Assembly (NCBI GenBank): GCA_002440625.1
Contig: DJUV01000064.1
Location: forward strand, 1 to 18,311
DNA: 18,311 nucleotides
Reading direction: 5' to 3'
Source: Rhodobacteraceae bacterium UBA6273
GTDB lineage: Bacteria; Pseudomonadota; Alphaproteobacteria; Rhodobacterales; Rhodobacteraceae
The number at the start of each line of letters is the position of its first letter. The stretch's first letter is position 1. Shown here piece by piece: positions 1 to 6,544 of this stretch. Made by a program: the position numbers and the translations under genes. The notes beneath the pieces are model-generated. The model made no database searches and was not told the origin of the DNA. It was given only the letters and a program-made list of their open reading frames with translations.

Positions 1-84
1 TTCCGCGTCAGCTACGCCACCTCGGACGCCGCGCTGGAAGAGGCCTGCCGCCGAATCCAGACTTTCTGCGCCGGCTTGCGCTGA
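1..84 (+). CDS. Class I/II PLP aminotransferase, C-terminal end (partial)
   Basis: Only the last 27 codons and a TGA stop are in the window; the start lies off the left edge. The visible end contains FRVSYATS followed by a Leu-Glu-Glu-rich helix (LEEACRRI). This is the usual C-terminus of the aspartate/aromatic aminotransferase fold I family, in which the Arg of the FRVSYA strand binds the substrate alpha-carboxylate. The exact substrate cannot be told from this fragment. A perfect 9-bp hairpin follows the stop. Confidence 0.7.
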   Translation, partial: FRVSYATSDAALEEACRRIQTFCAGLR

Positions 85-92
85 GACATCAG

Positions 93-117
93 GGGCTGGC
101 CGCCATCTGGCCAGCCC
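93..117 (+). terminator. Hairpin after the aminotransferase stop
   Basis: A perfect 9-bp stem (GGGCTGGCC / GGCCAGCCC) with a 7-base loop begins 9 bases after the aminotransferase stop. There is no T run after it, so it is either a weak intrinsic terminator or an RNA 3'-end stabiliser. The call rests on position and stem strength. Confidence 0.5.
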
Positions 118-163
118 GGTCCCACGCTGCTATCGTCCGGGCCGAACCAGCGAGGGACCGGCG

Positions 164-583
164 ATGCCGCTCAAGCTTCCCGACTACTACTTCCGCATCC
201 GCGAGAACGGCGCGGCGGTCTTTCGCATCGACACGGAGAACCGTCAGCGCCGGATGGAGATGGAGCAGATTGCCGTCGTCAACAGCCGGAACGGCGAGAT
301 CAAGGCGCATGGCGACCGGGCGCTGAGTGACGCCGACAAGGCCGCGATCAGGGACTGGCTCGCCGACCGGCAGGAACTGCTCGCACGGCGCGAGACGGAT
401 GACATCCTGCGCACGGTGGATCACCTCAACCTCACGACGCAATGGGCGCAATCGCGGGCCAGCGATGCGCAGCTTGCCGAGGTGACCGGCGCACTCCTGC
501 TCGCCATGCATGACCTCCGCTCCGTTCTGGTGCGCAAGCAGTCGGAACGGACAGGCAAGGGCGAGGAGTCTGCCGAAAGCTGA
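164..583 (+). CDS. Conserved hypothetical protein, 139 aa
   Basis: I do not recognise a named family. The protein is soluble, with no signal peptide or membrane segment. Its N-terminal half (residues 1-55) looks like a short beta-rich unit: KLPDYYFRIRENGAAVFRI, then a stretch mentioning 'AVVNSRNGEIKAHG'. From about residue 55 it is predominantly helical and charged (LSDADKAAIRDWLADRQ, then a long amphipathic helix to the end). A purine-rich GCGAGGGA lies just before the ATG. Codon use matches its neighbours. It is on the same strand as the cyclase gene with a 105-base gap, so co-transcription is possible but not shown. Confidence 0.75.
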   Translation: MPLKLPDYYFRIRENGAAVFRIDTENRQRRMEMEQIAVVNSRNGEIKAHGDRALSDADKAAIRDWLADRQELLARRETDDILRTVDHLNLTTQWAQSRASDAQLAEVTGALLLAMHDLRSVLVRKQSERTGKGEESAES

Positions 584-688
584 GGTCCCGGTGACCTGAC
601 CCATTCGATGAATGCCCTTTCCTGGCGCTTTGGCTATGATCGGCCCGTCGACGATCCTGCCCCGAAGCCCGCCCGTGGTGAGCCGCAA

Positions 689-2536
689 ATGGAACGAAAG
701 CTTTCCGCAATCCTCGTGGCCGACATCGTCGGCTATTCCGCGCAGATGGAGCGTGACGAGGAAGGCACCTTCGCCCGCGTGACCGCCCGCCGGAAAGACC
801 TGTTCGAGCCGGAGGTCGTCCGCCACAGCGGCAGGATCTTCAAGCTGGTCGGCGACGGCGTGCTGGTGGAGTTCCAAAGCGCAGTGCAGGCCGTCGAATG
901 CGCGGTGGCGCTACAGGCCGGGCTTCAGGATCGCAACCGCAGCCTGCCCGAAGATCAGGCCATCCACCTCCGCATCGGCATCAACCTTGGCGAGGTGATC
1001 GTCGACGGCGACGACCGTTATGGCGAGGGCGTCAACCTTGCCGCGCGTCTGGAGCAGCTCGCCGATGCCGGCGGCATCTGCGTCTCCGAAAAGGTGGCGC
1101 GGGAGGTTGAGCGCAAGCTGGCCTTCGGCTTTGAATCGATGGGCGAAAGGCACGTCAGGAACATTGCCGAGCCAGTCCACGTCTACCGCGTCAGCCCCGA
1201 CCGGACGAAAGGCCCGAGGGCAGAGGATCGCCGCGGCGGCCGGACCCGCCATCTCATGCGGCTGGCCGCCACCTTGGCCCTTGTCGCAAGTCTTGGCGCG
1301 CTCGCCTTTGCCTTCTGGCCGGGATCGGCGCGGCAGGCCAGCCCGCCGGCCCTGGCCATCCTGCCCTTCGACAATGTCAGCGGCGACGCCGCGCAGGATT
1401 ATCTCGGCACCGGCGTCGCCGACGACATCATCACCATGCTCTCGACCTCGCCGACGCTTCGGGTGGTCTCCAAAACCTCAAGCTTCGGCCTGAAGGGCGC
1501 CGGGAGCCTCCAGGAGATCGCCGACGACCTCAATGTCGACTACATCCTCGAAGGCAGTGTCCGGCGGACGGCCAGCGCCTTCCGCATATCGGCCCAACTC
1601 GTCCAGGGCAGCGACGGCCAGAACCTCTGGTCGGAGCGGTTCGAGAAGGAGGGGACGGATGTAGCGCTTCTGCAGGAGGAGATCGCCCGCAAGGTCTATG
1701 CGACCGTGGCCGGATCGCGCGGCGAGGTTGCCAAGTTCGAGATGGGGCAAGCCTGGAGCAAGTCCGCGCCCTCGCTGGAGGAATATGACTACCACCTGCG
1801 CGGCATGGCGAAATTCCTGACCTGGACCGATGAGGGCAAGGAAGAGGCGCGCCGGATCTGGGAAGATGGTCTGGAGCGTTTCCCGCAGTCCGCGCTGCTG
1901 CGCATCGAACTCGCGGGCTACTACTTCAACAAGGCGGATGAGGGTTTGTCCACTGACCGCTGGGCCGACATCCAGACCTCATGGCGGCTGCTGCGCGAGG
2001 CCGACAAGGCGCCGGTGAAATCCCGGATGGAGGAGTGGTTGTCGCATTACATCAAGGCACAGGTCTATCCCATCGCCGTGGGCGACTTCGAAAGTGCTGC
2101 GCGCGAGGCAGAGGCCGCACATGCGCTGGTGCCCTTCGATCCGATGTCGAGCATCGACCTCTCCTTCGTCATGACAAATGCCGGCTACGCCGAGAAGGCC
2201 GTCGAATGGGCCGAGTACGGCGTCAACAACGAAGCCGCGGTGCCGGACTGGTATCGGGACAGGCTCGCCTGGGCCTATTACAACGCCGGCCGCGCCGAAG
2301 ACGCGGTAAGGGAATACGACAAGATCAGTTACCTATGTACCATCTGCAAGGCCGCCGCCCTGGTCCGCGCCGGCCGGATCGAGGATGGCCGCGCGCTCAT
2401 CGCGGAAGTGACGGCGGTTCGCCCCGACATCACCCTGAAGGCCGCAGGGCTGGCGCCGGGCGACCGTTTTCCCTACATGACCACCCGGATGCTCGCGCCC
2501 TATCTCAAAGACCTGAGGGCGGCCGGGCTTCGCTAG
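689..2536 (+). CDS. Class III adenylate cyclase with FlgO/TolB-N-like and TPR-like C-terminal half
   Basis: The enzyme should make cAMP from ATP. Residues 1-165 are a class III cyclase domain: metal-binding Asp12 (ADIVGYS) and Asp56 (FKLVGDG), adenine-selecting Lys52 and Asp109, and transition-state Asn116 and Arg120 (GVNLAARLE). All key residues are present, so it should be active. An Arg-rich linker precedes one hydrophobic segment (about 191-210), and then comes a FlgO/TolB-N-like domain (about 219-345; LAILPFDNVSGD, LEGSVRR). The rest is a helical TPR-like region. The start was set at 689, not the upstream in-frame ATG at 608: MERKLSAIL is the usual beginning of this family and GGTGAG sits 7 bases before it. 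The positive-inside rule would put the cyclase in the cytoplasm and the C-terminal half in the periplasm. It converges on the MATE gene with 18 bases between stops. The ligand is unknown. Confidence 0.9.
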   Translation: MERKLSAILVADIVGYSAQMERDEEGTFARVTARRKDLFEPEVVRHSGRIFKLVGDGVLVEFQSAVQAVECAVALQAGLQDRNRSLPEDQAIHLRIGINLGEVIVDGDDRYGEGVNLAARLEQLADAGGICVSEKVAREVERKLAFGFESMGERHVRNIAEPVHVYRVSPDRTKGPRAEDRRGGRTRHLMRLAATLALVASLGALAFAFWPGSARQASPPALAILPFDNVSGDAAQDYLGTGVADDIITMLSTSPTLRVVSKTSSFGLKGAGSLQEIADDLNVDYILEGSVRRTASAFRISAQLVQGSDGQNLWSERFEKEGTDVALLQEEIARKVYATVAGSRGEVAKFEMGQAWSKSAPSLEEYDYHLRGMAKFLTWTDEGKEEARRIWEDGLERFPQSALLRIELAGYYFNKADEGLSTDRWADIQTSWRLLREADKAPVKSRMEEWLSHYIKAQVYPIAVGDFESAAREAEAAHALVPFDPMSSIDLSFVMTNAGYAEKAVEWAEYGVNNEAAVPDWYRDRLAWAYYNAGRAEDAVREYDKISYLCTICKAAALVRAGRIEDGRALIAEVTAVRPDITLKAAGLAPGDRFPYMTTRMLAPYLKDLRAAGLR

Positions 2537-2554
2537 CAGGCGAACTGACCACGG

Positions 2555-3925
2555 CTAACTCCGGTGATGTCCCGCGCCCGCCCAGCGCCCGCGCCAGAAG
2601 CGCAGCATGAGAAACACCGCCGCGAAGGCCAGCCCTACAACCAGACCAAGCCAAAGCCCGACACCGCCGTAGCCCAGCGGGAAGGCGAGCACATAGCTCA
2701 CCGGAATGCCGATCAGCCAGTAGCTCGCCGCCGCTATGATCATCGGCACGCGGGTATCCTTGACCCCGCGCAGGAAGCCAAGCGCCATCACCTGCGCCGC
2801 ATCGGCAAGCTGAAAGAGCGCGGCGCAGGCCAAGAGCAGCGTGCCATAGGCCACGATCGCCGGCGCCTCGGGGTTCGACATGTCGAGGAAGAGCCGGATC
2901 AGCGGCGCCGGGAAGGCGAGGAAGAATGCGGTGATGATGGCGGCAACGACCGCCGACATGGCAATCGCGACTTTTGCGCCGTCCCGCAGCGCCGCGAGAT
3001 CGTCCGCGCCAAAATAGCGCCCGGTTCTGACCGTGGCCGCGTTCGACAGGCCAAGGTGACCCATGAAGGTGATGCCGGCGAGTTCAAGGGCGATGCCGTG
3101 GGCGGCCAGTTCATTGGTGCCGATCCAGCCCATCATCAGCGCCGCCGCCCAGAAGAGCCCGGTCTCAAAGAGGCCGGTCAGACCGATCGGCCAGCCGAGG
3201 CGGTAGACCTGTACGAAGGCCGGCCAGTCCGGGCGCCAGAACCGCTGGAAGAGGCGGAACCGGCTCAGCGCCGGGTGGCGGGCAGCGTACCCCGCCATGA
3301 CCAGAAGCGTCAGCACCTGGGTCACGACCGAGGCGAGCGCCGCCCCCCTGACGCCCATCTCCGGCGCGCCCCAGTTGCCGAAGATCAGCATCCAGTTCAG
3401 CACCATGTTGCAGAAGACGCCGGCGAGCGTCGCCCAAAGGACGACCCCGGCCCGCTCCAGCGCCGAAAGGAAGCTCTTCAGCCCCATGATGAGAAGCGCC
3501 GGCAGCATCCCGAGACCGGCGATGCGCAGGTAATCCTGCGCTAGTGCCGCAACATCGGGCGCCTGGTCGAGGGCCACGAAGATCGGCCCCGACCACCAGA
3601 AGACCGGATAGACCGCGACCCCGAAGATGATCGACAGCCACAGCCCCATCCGGGTGTCGCGCCGGACCTGCGTTTCGTCCCCCCGGCCAAGGGCAGAGGC
3701 GACCATCGGCATCACCGCCTGGGCAAAGCCCGCACCAAGGATGAAGAGGATGAAGAAGGACGAGGTGGCGAGCACGACCGCCGCCAGTTCCTTTACCCCG
3801 TACCAGCCGAGCATCACCGTATCGGTCACATGCAGCGACATCTGGGCGAGGTTTGACCCGACCAGCGGCAGGCTCAATGCCACCAACGCCCGAAAATGGG
3901 CGCCATATGTCTCGCGCTGACGCAT
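2555..3925 (-). CDS. MATE family multidrug efflux transporter (NorM-like), 456 aa
   Basis: The protein has twelve hydrophobic segments across 456 residues, the standard MATE length. The two homologous MatE halves split near residue 235. The N-terminus (ALSLPLVGSNLAQMSLHVTDTVMLG) is the family's usual first helix region, with the conserved TDTVMLG Asp. Members exchange Na+ or H+ for cationic drugs or metabolites across the inner membrane. The start ATG has AAGG about 8 bases upstream. It is divergent from the methyltransferase gene (142-base gap) and convergent with the cyclase gene. The substrate cannot be inferred. Confidence 0.93.
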   Translation of the reverse strand: MRQRETYGAHFRALVALSLPLVGSNLAQMSLHVTDTVMLGWYGVKELAAVVLATSSFFILFILGAGFAQAVMPMVASALGRGDETQVRRDTRMGLWLSIIFGVAVYPVFWWSGPIFVALDQAPDVAALAQDYLRIAGLGMLPALLIMGLKSFLSALERAGVVLWATLAGVFCNMVLNWMLIFGNWGAPEMGVRGAALASVVTQVLTLLVMAGYAARHPALSRFRLFQRFWRPDWPAFVQVYRLGWPIGLTGLFETGLFWAAALMMGWIGTNELAAHGIALELAGITFMGHLGLSNAATVRTGRYFGADDLAALRDGAKVAIAMSAVVAAIITAFFLAFPAPLIRLFLDMSNPEAPAIVAYGTLLLACAALFQLADAAQVMALGFLRGVKDTRVPMIIAAASYWLIGIPVSYVLAFPLGYGGVGLWLGLVVGLAFAAVFLMLRFWRGRWAGAGHHRS

Positions 3926-4067
3926 GGGCCAGCCTTACGGTGCGCGGGCGCGAAGGTCCAGAGGTGCCGGGGTGAGCATTCCCTGCTGAGCGTACAGCCT
4001 TCTGTCGCGGTCACGTCGCGCAATGCTTATGATCCCGGCATCGACTCATCAGGGTGAGGAGCGCGCG

Positions 4068-4859
4068 ATGCAGACGCCCGACACGATGTTTCAGGACGGG
4101 GCGGCCTATGAGCGGATGATGGGACGCTGGAGCCAGCGCGTCGGCAGCCGGTTTCTCGACTGGCTGGGCGTCGCCCCCGGTCTCGACTGGCTCGATGCCG
4201 GCTGCGGCAACGGCGCCTTCACCGAGATCATCGCCGCCCGGGCCGCGCCGGCAAGCCTGACCGGGATCGACCCGTCCTCGGGCCAGATCGCCTTCGCGCG
4301 CCGCCGCCCCGGCGCCAAGGGCGCGAACTTCGAGGTTGGCGATGCGCAAACCCTGCCCTTTGCCGCCGACCGCTTCGATGTCAGCGTAATGGCCCTCGTC
4401 ATCGCCTTCATCCCCGATCCCGCCCGCGCGGTCGCGGAACTCGCCCGCGTGACAAAGGCAGGCGGGCTGATCGCAACCTATATGTGGGACATGCAGGGAG
4501 GGGTGCCGCTTGCGCCCTTGCACCGGGCGCTGGCAGCGATGGGACATGCTGCACCATTGCCGCCGAGCGCGCCCGCCTCATCGCTCGCTGCGCTCGAGAC
4601 ACTCTGGCGCGGCGCGGGACTGACGGAGATCGAGGTCGAGACCTTCCCGCTCAACGTCACCTTCGACAGTTTCGACGACTTCTGGCAGTCGAACGTCCAG
4701 CCCGTCGGCCCCCTCGCCGCCGTCCTCCGCGACCTGCCCGACACCGAGCGCGACAGGCTCCGCCAGCACCTGAAGGAAAGCCTGCCGACCGACGCCGACG
4801 GCCGCATCGCCTATGGCGCGTTGGCGAACGCGGTGAAAGGGCGGCGAGCTGGCGGCTGA
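4068..4859 (+). CDS. SAM-dependent class I methyltransferase (UbiE/Methyltransf_11-like), 263 aa
   Basis: SAM-binding motif I is LDWLDAGCGNGAF, the acidic end of strand 2 is TGIDPSSGQ, and motif II-like GDAQTLPFAADRFDV follows, as in Methyltransf_11 and UbiE-type enzymes. The C-terminal third (about residues 150-263) is less conserved and probably sets substrate choice. The family acts on many small molecules and the substrate is unknown. I chose ATG 4068, with GGTGAGGA 7 bases upstream, over the in-frame ATG at 4023. That earlier ATG lacks a ribosome site and sits beside a -10-like TATGAT (4028-4033). A strong C/G hairpin starts 34 bases after the stop. Confidence 0.88.
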   Translation: MQTPDTMFQDGAAYERMMGRWSQRVGSRFLDWLGVAPGLDWLDAGCGNGAFTEIIAARAAPASLTGIDPSSGQIAFARRRPGAKGANFEVGDAQTLPFAADRFDVSVMALVIAFIPDPARAVAELARVTKAGGLIATYMWDMQGGVPLAPLHRALAAMGHAAPLPPSAPASSLAALETLWRGAGLTEIEVETFPLNVTFDSFDDFWQSNVQPVGPLAAVLRDLPDTERDRLRQHLKESLPTDADGRIAYGALANAVKGRRAGG

Positions 4860-4893
4860 GGGGCGATCATCCCCGACCAACCCCACCGGGATG

Positions 4894-4923
4894 CCTCCCT
4901 CCCCCCTTCGTGGGGGAGGGAGG
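4894..4923. repeat. C/G-rich REP-like hairpin, unit 1
   Basis: A perfect 12-bp stem (4894-4905 with 4912-4923) closes a CTTCGT loop. It probably also ends methyltransferase transcripts. A related unit lies 34 bases downstream in the opposite orientation; both share the core CCCCTTCGTGGG with small length differences. Confidence 0.7.
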
Positions 4924-4957
4924 GGGCGGGGGGATTCTTCGGCGGCAACGCCCTCCC

Positions 4958-4984
4958 CCTCTCCCCTCCCACGAAGGGGAGGGG
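4958..4984. repeat. C/G-rich REP-like hairpin, unit 2 (inverted)
   Basis: A 10-bp stem with one T-G wobble (4958-4967 with 4975-4984) and a 7-base loop. Its reverse complement contains CCCCTTCGTGGGAGGGG, matching unit 1, so the two form an inverted pair as in BIME/REP doublets. It sits 41 bases from the 3' end of the GNAT gene and could terminate it. Confidence 0.65.
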
Positions 4985-5025
4985 AAGCGCTTCACGTCCG
5001 ACCGGAGCGCGAGGCCTCAGGGGAT

Positions 5026-5550
5026 TCAGCTTTCCTCGGCGCCCGCCGCGACTCCGCCGCTCATTGGCGCGAAGTCGATCAGATGCGCGGTGATCGTGCC
5101 GGGGTCGTCGCCCGCTACGCTGGCGAACCCCGCGCGGTCGGCGATCCGCCCCATCGCCTCGTTGCCGCGAAGGTAGACAACCCAGATGTCCTCGATCCCG
5201 CGCGCCTGCGCCTCGGCCAGTGCGCGGCTGAACAAAGCCCGGCCAATCCCGCGCCGGCGCAGGTCCTCGTCGACCGATACCGCAATCTCCGCAGCGCTTG
5301 GCCGGTTGTGATGGGGATGCACTTCGGCTACGCCGCAAACATCGCCGCCCCGCTCTGCCGTGACGACGAAGATCGGCGCCGCCCCCGCGACATAGTCCCG
5401 GATCGTCCGGTCGGGCGCAGGCGTGAAGAACCTGTCGAGCCGCGACCCGAGGTCAAGCCGCGTCAGGTGCCGGGCCAGCGCCCCGCGCCAGTTCCGCGCG
5501 GTGGCGAGAGGGTCCAACATGCCGAAGTGGCAGGAAATGCTCGGACACAT
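5026..5550 (-). CDS. GNAT family N-acetyltransferase, 174 aa
   Basis: GNAT core: strand 4 plus motif A (EIAVSVDEDLRRRGIGRALF, about residues 89-107), with the acetyl-CoA pyrophosphate loop R-R-G-I-G-R-A at 99-105, then Asn130 and the C-terminal RIADRAGF helix. The upstream GVAEVHP strand also fits. These enzymes acetylate an amine on a small molecule or protein; the target is unknown. An in-frame ATG exists as far up as 5691, but 5550 was chosen because GGAG lies 6 bases before it and the upstream extension crosses a perfect 9-bp dyad and a promoter-like A+T stretch. It converges on the methyltransferase gene. Confidence 0.85.
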   Translation of the reverse strand: MCPSISCHFGMLDPLATARNWRGALARHLTRLDLGSRLDRFFTPAPDRTIRDYVAGAAPIFVVTAERGGDVCGVAEVHPHHNRPSAAEIAVSVDEDLRRRGIGRALFSRALAEAQARGIEDIWVVYLRGNEAMGRIADRAGFASVAGDDPGTITAHLIDFAPMSGGVAAGAEES

Positions 5551-5560
5551 CGTCATCTCC

Positions 5561-5593
5561 ATTTCTGCATCCGCAATGCTGCAGTGCAGAAAT
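5561..5593 (-). promoter_or_regulatory. Perfect 9-bp dyad upstream of the GNAT gene (candidate operator)
   Basis: ATTTCTGCA (5561-5569) and TGCAGAAAT (5585-5593) are exact reverse complements separated by 15 bases. They lie 11-43 bases before the chosen start. On the minus strand TATATT (5594-5599) directly abuts the outer arm and could be a -10. A repressor site over the transcription start is the simplest reading; an RNA leader hairpin is the alternative. Confidence 0.5.
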
Positions 5594-5826
5594 AATATAG
5601 GCCCGAACATGTCACTTTTGTACGCGCTGGGCGGCCGCAGGTGCATTCCAGCCGCCCGAAGCCCCGGTCGCGCTGAAAATACCGGCAGCAAATATCCCTG
5701 TTTTCAATAGGATGGGCGAAATCTCCCGATTTTTGTGCGGCCAACCTCCAGACCCGAACCTGTCTCAGTACCAGCCAAGACCATAGGTCAGCGGATTTCA
5801 TTGATTTTGCACGATACAATGCATAT

Positions 5827-5842
5827 TATAATGTACATTATA
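5827..5842 (+). promoter_or_regulatory. phd-doc promoter with 16-bp palindromic operator
   Basis: TATAATGTACATTATA is a perfect 16-bp palindrome, and its first six bases are a consensus -10. No -35 has ideal spacing: TTGCAC at 5807 leaves 14 bp and TTGATT at 5801 leaves 20 bp. A smaller ATGCAT palindrome is centred 13 bp upstream. Phd-type antitoxins bind such palindromes with their N-terminal domain and repress their own operon, so this is the expected autoregulatory site. Confidence 0.7.
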
Positions 5843-5854
5843 TCGGAGACCGCC

Positions 5855-6103
5855 ATGACCCGCCTGCTCACGCCCCATATCGCCACCATGACCGAACTCC
5901 GCGAACCGGCGAAGGTCTTCGAACGTTCGGGCGGCAAGCCGGTGGCGATCCTGAAGAACTCCCAGCTCGTGGGGTACCTGGTGCCAGCCGAGGCGGCGCA
6001 GCCGGACGAACATCGTCCGGCCACGATGGAAGAGGTTATGGCACACCTGCGCGAAACGCGCGACAAGGTGCAGCCGGTGCTCGACTATCTCAAAGACAAG
6101 TAG
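5855..6103 (+). CDS. Phd/YefM-family antitoxin, 82 aa
   Basis: The N-terminal half has the Phd/YefM fold signature: TMTELREPAKVFERSGG, then KPVAILKNSQLVGYLVP, the beta-hairpin of the DNA-binding dimer. The C-terminal half (about 48-82) is charged and helical and should wrap the toxin. The start ATG at 5855 has GGAG at 5845-5848, 6 bases upstream; the longer in-frame ORF from 5735 would run through the promoter. The toxin gene begins 3 bases after its stop, a standard antitoxin-first operon. It should both repress the operon at the palindrome and neutralise the toxin. Confidence 0.88.
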   Translation: MTRLLTPHIATMTELREPAKVFERSGGKPVAILKNSQLVGYLVPAEAAQPDEHRPATMEEVMAHLRETRDKVQPVLDYLKDK

Positions 6104-6106
6104 ATC

Positions 6107-6472
6107 ATGTTCACTCTGACGGTAGAGATCGTCGTGGCGATCCACGACGAGGTGCTCAACGCCGGCGAACTGCCCGGTCGAGCGCTGGACAAGTCATTGG
6201 AAGGGGCGCTCGCGCGCGTCGACAATCGGCTGGTCTACGGGTTGGTCAATGACGTGCATGACCTTGCGGCTGCCTATACCGTTTCCATCGCTCAAGGACA
6301 TTGCTTCAACGACGGCAACAAGCGAACCGCGTTCCGGGCGATGAACGCGGCGCTGATGCTGAACGGCAGACGCATCGACTGGAACACCGAGGAAGTGGGC
6401 CAGATCATCATCCGCGTCGCGCAAGGGCTGATGGACGAAGGCGCGCTGGCGGAGTGGCTGCGCGGCAAGTGA
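6107..6472 (+). CDS. doc: Doc-family toxin (Fic fold), 121 aa
   Basis: The Doc/Fic active site is HCFNDGNKR at residues 65-73, matching the Doc form HxFxDxNKR. The catalytic His65, Asp69, Asn71, Lys72 and Arg73 are kept. P1 Doc, the family prototype, is a kinase that phosphorylates EF-Tu and halts translation; the NKR ending, instead of the GNGR of AMP-transferring Fic enzymes, fits that activity. The length equals that of P1 Doc-like proteins. There is no strong ribosome site; the 3-base gap after phd suggests coupled translation. parE begins 72 bases downstream on the same strand. The toxin looks intact. Confidence 0.88.
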   Translation: MFTLTVEIVVAIHDEVLNAGELPGRALDKSLEGALARVDNRLVYGLVNDVHDLAAAYTVSIAQGHCFNDGNKRTAFRAMNAALMLNGRRIDWNTEEVGQIIIRVAQGLMDEGALAEWLRGK

Positions 6473-6503
6473 CCGCCACCCCGCTTGCCGCCGCTCGCCC
6501 CAC

Positions 6504-6523
6504 GTGGTCTAATCCGCGACCAC
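6504..6523. promoter_or_regulatory. Small dyad between doc and parE
   Basis: GTGGTC (6504-6509) and GACCAC (6518-6523) form a perfect 6-bp inverted repeat with an 8-base spacer, 22-41 bases upstream of the parE ATG. It could be a leader hairpin or part of a regulatory site. No convincing -35/-10 pair was seen beside it. Confidence 0.3.
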
Positions 6524-6544
6524 ATAAAACCAAGAGCAGTTCCC

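Larger units (their letters stand above)
5551..5854. other. Intergenic region between GNAT and phd/doc
   Basis: No credible gene is seen in these 304 bases. They hold the GNAT dyad described separately, a 7-bp hairpin (GGGCGGC 5629-5635 with GCCGCCC 5651-5657), and the A+T-rich phd promoter at the right end. Base composition falls well below that of the flanking genes between about 5690 and 5850. Confidence 0.6.

Noticed and set aside
608..688. Earlier ATG for the adenylate cyclase
   Set aside because: Extra residues are Pro/Arg-rich with no family match; MERKLSAIL at 689 is the common family start and has a ribosome site.
2564..3544. A 326-codon open frame antisense to the MATE gene
   Set aside because: The translation is almost wholly charged residues, the mirror of membrane-helix codons; the MATE frame is convincing.
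5551..5691. N-terminal extension of the GNAT protein to an ATG at 5691
   Set aside because: It would translate through the 9-bp dyad and a -10-like stretch, and the extra residues do not fit the GNAT fold; a ribosome site precedes 5550.
5694..5730. Intrinsic terminator around the A/T-rich stem AAATC/GATTT
   Set aside because: The stem is only 5 A/T-rich pairs, and no gene ends nearby on either strand.
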